The translations under genes and the position numbers were made by a program. 12,118 nucleotides of DNA, from assembly GCA_903821255.1 (NCBI GenBank), contig CAIJKT010001129.1, forward strand, positions 1 through 12,118, written 5' to 3'. The DNA is from an uncultured Lentisphaeria bacterium. Lineage in GTDB: Bacteria; Verrucomicrobiota; Lentisphaeria; Victivallales; Victivallaceae. Below the pieces are notes generated by a model. It searched no databases. It had not been told where the DNA came from and worked only from the letters and a program-made list of their open reading frames with translations. Shown in pieces: positions 7,501 through 12,118 of the stretch (the first letter of the stretch is position 1; each line of letters begins with the position of its first letter).

Positions 7501-10479
7501 GAGCCGCGCGGCAATGCCAGGGGGGAAGCCGTATTTTCTGAATCAAAAGGATTCCCTCCGGTCGCCAGAATGGAGGTTCAGGCCGATGCCAATGGCGAAT
7601 TCCATGTCTCTTTTCCCGCAACAGCCTCCGCACAAACTGTTTTGCGGGTGAAAATCCGCTTTTTATCCGAAGTATATGCTCCGCTTGAAGCAGTCATCCG
7701 GGTAACTCCCGGCAAGCCGGTGACGGTCACTTTCCCGAAATTATTGAAGAAACGGGACGCCGTGCATTATTCCGGAGTCCTCCTGGATGAAGTCACCAAT
7801 GAACCTGTTCCGTATACGGGAATTTATGCGGATGGAAATGGAACAGAGATAGGGCGCGCGGATGAGAAAGGGCGCTTTGATTTGTATGTGGAACCCTGGG
7901 GCGGAACGACCCACATTCTGCCGTATCTTTCGTCTGACCAATATGCAGGACACAGCTATTTTTTTAAACATAATCGCGGCGAATCAGTTGAGCTGAAATT
8001 GATCATGGAGCGCGGGGTGCGGGTGCGGGTGCATACAGAGGACGGGAATGGCGTTGCGGTCCCGGGAGTTTATCTCAGGTGGATGGGCGGCGGCGGCGCT
8101 GCCGGTACAACCGATAAAAATGGTGATGCGCTTCTCTCCGGCATGTTGTCGCGGGTGCGTCCGGGACAGCTTACCGAAGTACGGAAGGAAGGGTATGAAC
8201 TGGCGCAGGATCCAGGTCCGCTGAATGCCATCCTCTTCACGGACAAACCGCTGCGGGTTGTGATGCGTCGAATTGCCGGTTCATCGGCATCTGAAGCCGT
8301 CCCGGCGCAAAAAAACAATTCTGATTCAGCCGGCGGCGACAGCAAAAACGCCGCAACGCTGTCTCCGCAGGAGAAAGCGCAGAAAAGGATGCTGGAGGAT
8401 TCAAAAATATATTCAAAGGATGAATTAAAGTCCATCGAAGAACTATATGGCGCAATAAATGCGGAAAATCTACAAAAACTGCTTGCGAAATACAGAAAAG
8501 CGAACCGCACCGGCTGCGCGTTATTGTACATGGGACAACTCAGCAAAGGCGATGAGCAAATCAAATATTTGCAGCAGGCAATAGATGATTTCAGCGACTG
8601 TGCCGATAATGTTTACGGAGTCCAGGTCGGGGCTTATGCCAGATATCTTCTTGCCTGCATATATTCTAAAAACGGCGAAAAAGCCAAAGCCGCGAAACTC
8701 ATCGAAGAGATAAAAACAGATTTTCCCGATTCTGTTGACTACTACGGCAAAAGCCTTGTTGCAACGATAATGACCGATTCCCAAAGAAACAAGGCATGGA
8801 GCAGAATGGCCGAAGACTCAAAAATATACTCTCAGGATGAGTTGAAAAAAATTGAAGAATTCTACCAGGCGGCGAGTAATAAATTAGCCACGGAAGAGGC
8901 AAAAGAAAAGCTTAAGACATTAATTGCCCAATACAAAAAATCGAACCGCGCCGGTTGCGCGCTGCTTTATCTCGGACAATTTAGCAAAGGCGACGAACGG
9001 ATTAAATATCTGGAGCAGGCAATTGATAATTCCAGCGATTGTTTTTATGGTGACGGAGCTCAGGTTGGCGCTTATGCCAGGCTGCTTCTGGCAAGAATTT
9101 ATTTGAAAAACGGCGAAAACGCGAAAGCGGCGAAACTCATTGAAGAGATTAAAACCTGTTACCCCGATGCGATTGACCACGCCGGGGATAATATAGTTTT
9201 AATTATGGCTTTGACTGCCCTCGGAGAGCAGACCCCGGCGGGTACGAAAATCAGAAACATCGGCGGGTACTGGAATAAATTCAAATGGTGGCAGGCATTG
9301 CACCAGTTGCAGGAAACGACAGGAGTTGTAAGCAGGGAAGAACAAGAGGCTGTTGACGCATTGGGGCAGGAGTTGACGGCAAATGTTTATTTAGTTAAAT
9401 TCAAACCGGTTAATGGCTTTGACCCGGCGACTCCTCAGGAATTGCTGGCGTCCTTTAGAAAGTGTTCCTCGCTGGAGTCCCAATATATGCCGGCCCGGGA
9501 TAAAGTGGGCGGCGCATCGGCTTTTAAAACAGCCAACGTGAACAATCAGCTTGTCGGGGCATTTTTAACCGAAGATCTGCAGCAGATGAAAGCGAATATC
9601 GAACAAAATTCGTCATTGCAGTTTCTGTCCGGCGAAAAGGTTACGCCTGAAATGGTTGTAAAGCACACGGAATCCGAGCAGGAGTATTTGATGGATAAAT
9701 GGAAAACAAGAGGTCCGCAGATTATTGAAACAATTCCCGCCAATAACGCTAAGGACGTTGATCCCGGCCTCACGCAAATTACCGTTAAATTTGACAGGAA
9801 AATGGGTAACCGCAGTTGGTCTGTCTGCACGGTCTATCCCGGCGGCGATGAAACCCAGTTCCCGATTAACGGAAAACTTCATTATGATGATTCCTGTACC
9901 GTTTTCACAATCCCCGTCAAACTGCAACCCGGTCACACATATAAAACATCCCTGAACGCGAAAAAATTCATCGGATTCGTCAGCGCGGACGGCATTCCGC
10001 TCTATCCATATCCATATACTTTTACTACCGGCGATAAAAAGAGCGAATCCGCCAAATCCGAAACTATAGGTCCGGCGGCTCAAGCTGATGCGGCGAAAAC
10101 GCCGGAAACCTCCGGCGCGGGGGGCAATGAACTTATGATTAACATGGCGACTACGGCGGCGGAAAAGTGGCTGGCGCTGGTTGACGACGGCAAATACCCG
10201 GAAAGCTGGACTGCGGCCGCGGCATATTTCAAAAATGCTGTAACCGCATCTGCATGGGAACAGGCGGTTAAAGCCGTGCGCGGGCCGCTCGGCAAACTGC
10301 TGTCGCGGAAGGTGAAGAACGCCGCTTACCATACCAGTCTGCCGGGAGCGCCGGACGGGCGTTATGTGGTGATTCAATTTGAAACTTCCTTTGAGAACAA
10401 GCAAAGCGCGGTTGAAACGGTAACGCCGATGGCTGATCCGGACGGACAATGGCGGGTTTCCGGGTATTATATCAAGTAA
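4561..10479 (+). CDS. giant BlaR1-like M56 membrane metalloprotease with multidomain sensor region
   Basis: 1972 residues, several times the size of BlaR1. Membrane segments lie at about 17-37, 45-66, 147-173 and 355-376, with a Pro/Ala-rich loop at 83-140. The zinc protease domain lies between the last two: H247-E-L-A-H251 plus E288 in REEVADNYVL, so all metal ligands are intact. By BlaR1 topology the rest is outside the inner membrane: a LolA/DUF2092-like fold (about 386-600), TPR-like helices (641-930), a Lys/Ala linker (944-968), carboxypeptidase-regulatory-like beta domains (970-1240), a duplicated helical unit (1276-1393 and 1415-1539), an unassigned stretch (1557-1715), an SbsA-type Ig-like domain (PQIIETIPANNAKDVDPG, 1718-1825), a linker and a DUF4019-like domain (1863-1972). 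No penicillin-binding sensor was recognised. It probably senses an envelope signal and inactivates the BlaI-like repressor. Domain assignments beyond the protease are by eye. Confidence 0.9.
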   Translation: MIFLDLLANGNLTRLLADLAGQLLAVSITGIVIVKLLSGKPAPVRSLAAAGALASMLCLFVLSAAFHASDIAWYKADISRFSPKPAALPAIPAKPAPMTEAVIPAMPENVPPLPDIGMENAVTAKPALTAAIKTAPAKTFQVKAMHCINALGILWAGGIIFMLLKLGYGLAFIRGFRFGLNRILDAGTASLLKTTAAAFNKQRVPELYTSPKVESPVTIGLFSPIVIIPEKLFATLSENELKSILLHELAHIYHYDHVIGVLKRIAIAANWWNPLAYVISAKHAVAREEVADNYVLRELAPKVYSECLAGLAEKICLISSYPAAAGMAGNYSSLEQRVRSILSKKRKLTMTTSISFKFITVTVCGALALFAAGVQGCISEPEPELTPEKIIAGMAETYAKCKSYQDTGTVKIVTFQNNGESIREQPFATSFIRPDQFRFEYKEKVDSFLKEKPCYIVWRKGDEVLTWFFARPDITKVQSLSSGIAGATGVSSGSAHTIPALLLPEVGGRKLSDIKEAKLLEDGIFDNVNCFRIQGKFVISHDNGKVVRKPTVIWIDKKTFLVRRIDEETVFNYFRNEETTTYYPVINSDIPGKMLDFDPPGGNEMLNRIKPAEKAPDLSLDSVKGNSPPDEKESRRLYMIGHSLSAKQAAELEQKLSKNPDDISTIVLLLSYWDSIYRGDNAARQKREKYILWLIEHHPEVSIAGASWVDGKSKEMADAVKKLWLEQTGKNPKNPQIFWNAANCMSDIDKALSEQLLVKGQSLDPENPKWAERLGNLYFWGNQPEKALNEYKKVYSKTTDTMNKVYAISRMAKSAVDCGKLQEAGEYAQEMQRLAKTYGNKDENYGKLFFNSNLVLGRIALKQGRADEAGKYLLEAGKTPVSLKDMPDFTLVKDLLAAGKKDIVLQFFQSCAQFWDKTLCDEWVKQINDGKTPDFKYNPWANVKVKEVKKDAAKPEAATKPDSETKAAGYQLSGTIPADFEPRGNARGEAVFSESKGFPPVARMEVQADANGEFHVSFPATASAQTVLRVKIRFLSEVYAPLEAVIRVTPGKPVTVTFPKLLKKRDAVHYSGVLLDEVTNEPVPYTGIYADGNGTEIGRADEKGRFDLYVEPWGGTTHILPYLSSDQYAGHSYFFKHNRGESVELKLIMERGVRVRVHTEDGNGVAVPGVYLRWMGGGGAAGTTDKNGDALLSGMLSRVRPGQLTEVRKEGYELAQDPGPLNAILFTDKPLRVVMRRIAGSSASEAVPAQKNNSDSAGGDSKNAATLSPQEKAQKRMLEDSKIYSKDELKSIEELYGAINAENLQKLLAKYRKANRTGCALLYMGQLSKGDEQIKYLQQAIDDFSDCADNVYGVQVGAYARYLLACIYSKNGEKAKAAKLIEEIKTDFPDSVDYYGKSLVATIMTDSQRNKAWSRMAEDSKIYSQDELKKIEEFYQAASNKLATEEAKEKLKTLIAQYKKSNRAGCALLYLGQFSKGDERIKYLEQAIDNSSDCFYGDGAQVGAYARLLLARIYLKNGENAKAAKLIEEIKTCYPDAIDHAGDNIVLIMALTALGEQTPAGTKIRNIGGYWNKFKWWQALHQLQETTGVVSREEQEAVDALGQELTANVYLVKFKPVNGFDPATPQELLASFRKCSSLESQYMPARDKVGGASAFKTANVNNQLVGAFLTEDLQQMKANIEQNSSLQFLSGEKVTPEMVVKHTESEQEYLMDKWKTRGPQIIETIPANNAKDVDPGLTQITVKFDRKMGNRSWSVCTVYPGGDETQFPINGKLHYDDSCTVFTIPVKLQPGHTYKTSLNAKKFIGFVSADGIPLYPYPYTFTTGDKKSESAKSETIGPAAQADAAKTPETSGAGGNELMINMATTAAEKWLALVDDGKYPESWTAAAAYFKNAVTASAWEQAVKAVRGPLGKLLSRKVKNAAYHTSLPGAPDGRYVVIQFETSFENKQSAVETVTPMADPDGQWRVSGYYIK
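8386..9177 (+). repeat. tandem in-frame duplication inside the giant protease gene
   Basis: Copy A (8386-8739, residues 1276-1393) and copy B (8803-9177, residues 1415-1539) encode the same helical unit. Both contain RM-EDSKIYS, SKGDE-IKYL-QAID, QVGAYAR-LLA-IY-KNGE and AKAAKLIEEIKT. By eye about 70% of residues are identical outside one 7-8 residue insertion in copy B. The end of each unit (GAYAR...NGE.AKAAKLIEEI) looks like a TPR-type helix pair. The similarity is high for internal repeats, which suggests a fairly recent duplication. Confidence 0.85.
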
Positions 10480-10497
10480 CTTCAGAAAGACGCAAAA

Positions 10498-11355
10498 TCA
10501 CTGATGGTCCTGGCGGTATTTCCCCGGGGAAATGCCGGATGCCTTAAGAAATGCGCGGCAGAAATAGCTGGAAGAGGCAAAACCGCACCCGATGGCGATT
10601 TCTTTAACTGACAAAGTGCTGTTCTGCAATAAGTTCACCGCTTTTTCAAGCTGCAACTGCAAAATGTATGCGCCGGGCGAAACGCCGAAATTCAAAGTAA
10701 ATTCGCGGACAAAATGGGAGTAGCTCATACCGGCGGCCTGAGCCAAATCGGAAACATTAATATTATTGCCGAAGTTTTTTAAGGCGTATCTTTTCGCGGA
10801 TTTCAATGGTTCCGGCGTTATCGTTCTATTGGAATTGATAAGGATTTCCGTTCCCAGGCACATCGCAAAGGAATAGGCCAGAGCGGACATTTCGCAGGAA
10901 TCTTTTTCACTGCCGTGAAGAATAATTTTTTCCGCGGTTTGCATAACTTTTCCGGAACTGTAAAAGTTTGAAACCGGTCCGCAGCGCTCAATAATCTCTT
11001 CGCAGATACGCAAACATTCGCTTCCGCGCATGATTATAAAGATGAATTCCCACTCTTTTGCCTGCTCATCCACCTGATAACAGTGATCATGGGGAATTTT
11101 AACCAGCATGGCCTGGCCGTGGTGCAAAGCAAAAGCCTTATCTCCAAATTTTAACGCTCCAGCCCCGCTGACCGTATATTGCCACAAAATAAATCCGGCA
11201 TTGCCCCGCTTCAAACCGTCCCAGAAGTAATCTCCCCGCCGGGCCAGTTCAAAGCCGGCCATGCTGATGCGCGAATTCAGATTGATCCCCGCATTGCCGT
11301 AATGAAAATGGCGGATAAAATGCTCATCCGGCAGAATTATTTTTGATTCAGGCAT
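10498..11355 (-). CDS. AraC-family transcriptional regulator
   Basis: This 285-residue protein has the common two-part AraC layout. The N-terminal half (about 30-150) looks like a cupin-type sugar-binding/dimerisation domain, including the strand ALKFGDKAFALHHGQAMLVKIP followed by HDHCYQV. The C-terminal 100 residues carry two helix-turn-helix units: NVSDLAQAAGMSYSHFVREF, then TLSVKEIAIGCGFASSSYFCRAF ending with the family's typical SPGKYR. It is divergent from the GH4 gene with a 103-bp gap, the usual arrangement for an activator of a sugar-use gene, so it probably responds to a galactoside or related sugar. No strong ribosome site precedes ATG 11355. Its 3' end faces the protease gene across only 18 bp. 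Family certain; ligand and target inferred. Confidence 0.92.
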   Translation of the reverse strand: MPESKIILPDEHFIRHFHYGNAGINLNSRISMAGFELARRGDYFWDGLKRGNAGFILWQYTVSGAGALKFGDKAFALHHGQAMLVKIPHDHCYQVDEQAKEWEFIFIIMRGSECLRICEEIIERCGPVSNFYSSGKVMQTAEKIILHGSEKDSCEMSALAYSFAMCLGTEILINSNRTITPEPLKSAKRYALKNFGNNINVSDLAQAAGMSYSHFVREFTLNFGVSPGAYILQLQLEKAVNLLQNSTLSVKEIAIGCGFASSSYFCRAFLKASGISPGKYRQDHQ

Positions 11356-11458
11356 AAAATGAAAATGTTTCCATATTTTATTGCAATCAACTTTTGTATA
11401 ATTACGTTTAAAATCATGATATAATATAATTATTCAACAAGGATAATAAAGGCATAAA
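11356..11458. promoter_or_regulatory. AT-rich divergent promoter region between araC-type and GH4 genes
   Basis: On the plus strand two overlapping TATAAT boxes lie at 11420-11425 and 11425-11430, without a good -35 element (TGTATA at 11396-11401 is the nearest). This is typical of activator-dependent promoters. Short perfect palindromes ATTGCAAT (11380-11387) and ATCATGAT (11413-11420) are present. On the minus strand TTGATT (complement of 11385-11390) is a possible -35 for the regulator gene, with no clear -10. I see no convincing pair of direct-repeat AraC half-sites. Confidence 0.45.
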
Positions 11459-12118
11459 ATGAAAAAAAATCTTAAAATCGCATTTATCGGCGCCGGCAGT
11501 CTGGGCTTTACCCGCCGGCTGGTTCAGGACGTATTATGCGTGCCGGAATTGCGGGACACCACGTTTGCCCTGCATGACATCAATGCGCACAATCTGGAAA
11601 TGGTGCATCAAATCATTGAGCGTGACATCAGGGCGAATAAACTGGCCGCCACGGTTGAAAGCTCACTTGATCGGCGCGAATCGCTCAAAGGCGCCGATTA
11701 CGTGATCTGCTGTGTCAGGATCGGCGGGCTCGAAGCGTTCAAAACAGACATTGAAATCCCGCTGAAATACGGGGTGGATCAATGCGTCGGCGATACGCTT
11801 GCGCCCGGCGGAATCATGTACGGGCAGCGGACGATTGCCGCCATGCTGGAATTCTGCAAAGACATCCGCGAATGCGCCAGACCCGGCGCCCTGCTGCTCA
11901 ATTACTCCAACCCCAATGCGATGAATACCTGGGCCTGCAACAAATACGGCCGGGTTCCGACTGTCGGGCTGTGCCATGGTGTGCAGCATGGCGCTAAACA
12001 GATTGCCGATGCATTGAAGATTCCGGCAGATCAATTTGATTATAAATGCGTCGGCATCAATCATCAAACCTGGTATGTGGAAGTAAGGCGCAACGGCGAA
12101 CTGGTTCCGCAGCAGGAA
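11459..12118 (+). CDS. GH4-family NAD-dependent alpha-galactosidase/alpha-glucosidase, 5' part
   Basis: The first 220 codons of a gene that runs off the window; complete GH4 proteins have about 430-480 residues. The N-terminus is a Rossmann dinucleotide-binding fold (IAFIGAGSLGFTRRL, residues 7-21). Further GH4 hallmarks follow: GGLEAFKTDIEIPLKYGV, NYSNPNAMNTWAC, and the metal-site residues C172 in GLCHGVQHG and H202 in GINHQTWY. GH4 enzymes cleave glycosides in the cytoplasm by an unusual NAD+- and divalent-metal-dependent redox-elimination mechanism. The Cys-His pair and the N-terminus look most like the MelA alpha-galactosidase and alpha-glucosidase branch, but the exact sugar cannot be fixed from half a protein. 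Start at 11459 is supported by AAAGG (11448-11452), 6 nt upstream. Codons 2-4 contain an A8 run. Probably regulated by the divergent AraC protein. Confidence 0.92.
   Translation, partial: MKKNLKIAFIGAGSLGFTRRLVQDVLCVPELRDTTFALHDINAHNLEMVHQIIERDIRANKLAATVESSLDRRESLKGADYVICCVRIGGLEAFKTDIEIPLKYGVDQCVGDTLAPGGIMYGQRTIAAMLEFCKDIRECARPGALLLNYSNPNAMNTWACNKYGRVPTVGLCHGVQHGAKQIADALKIPADQFDYKCVGINHQTWYVEVRRNGELVPQQE

Noticed and set aside
9613..10449. 278-codon minus-strand open frame opposite the protease gene
   Set aside because: It is the complement of the Ig-like and DUF4019-like coding sequence; its product is Arg/Phe-rich without domain logic, and it has no promoter or ribosome site.

Overview
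The window looks like a piece of chromosome from a polysaccharide-degrading Gram-negative bacterium of the PVC group, most likely Lentisphaerota (Victivallales-like); Planctomycetota or Verrucomicrobiota are possible alternatives. This is inferred from gene content: secreted glycosidases with carbohydrate-binding folds, an AraC regulator beside a GH4 glycosidase, and a BlaI/BlaR1-like pair whose membrane protease carries an enormous extracytoplasmic region. No rRNA, tRNA, CRISPR array or intact transposase was seen.

Layout. 28-219: a small AbrB/MazE-like DNA-binding protein, followed by a 14-codon stub that overlaps its stop codon (possible mobile-element remnant). 220-486: non-coding leader with a candidate promoter, a perfect 24-bp palindrome and a purine-rich tract. 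487-2613: secreted multidomain protein with a TIM-barrel glycosidase-like core flanked by two beta-sandwich domains. 2734-3942: leaderless (alpha/alpha)6-barrel protein, probably in the same transcription unit, with a hairpin in the gap between the two genes. 4100-4150: consensus sigma70 promoter with two BlaI-type dyads. 4170-4556 and 4561-10479: a BlaI-type repressor and a 1972-residue M56 (BlaR1-type) membrane metalloprotease. 10498-11355 (minus): AraC-family regulator, convergent with the protease gene. 11459-12118: 5' part of a GH4 glycosidase gene, divergent from the AraC gene and cut by the window end.

How it may work. The two outer modules are sugar-use loci. A repressor not encoded here may act on the palindrome in front of the secreted glycosidase, while the AraC protein probably controls the GH4 gene. 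The central module is a self-regulated proteolytic signalling pair. The repressor should bind the two dyads in its own promoter, and the protease should relieve repression when its outer region senses something. The usual penicillin-binding sensor is absent. In its place are a LolA/DUF2092-like fold, helical TPR-like repeats, carboxypeptidase-regulatory-like beta domains, a tandemly duplicated helical unit, an SbsA-type Ig-like domain and a C-terminal DUF4019-like domain. This is the strongest candidate for an undescribed system in the window.
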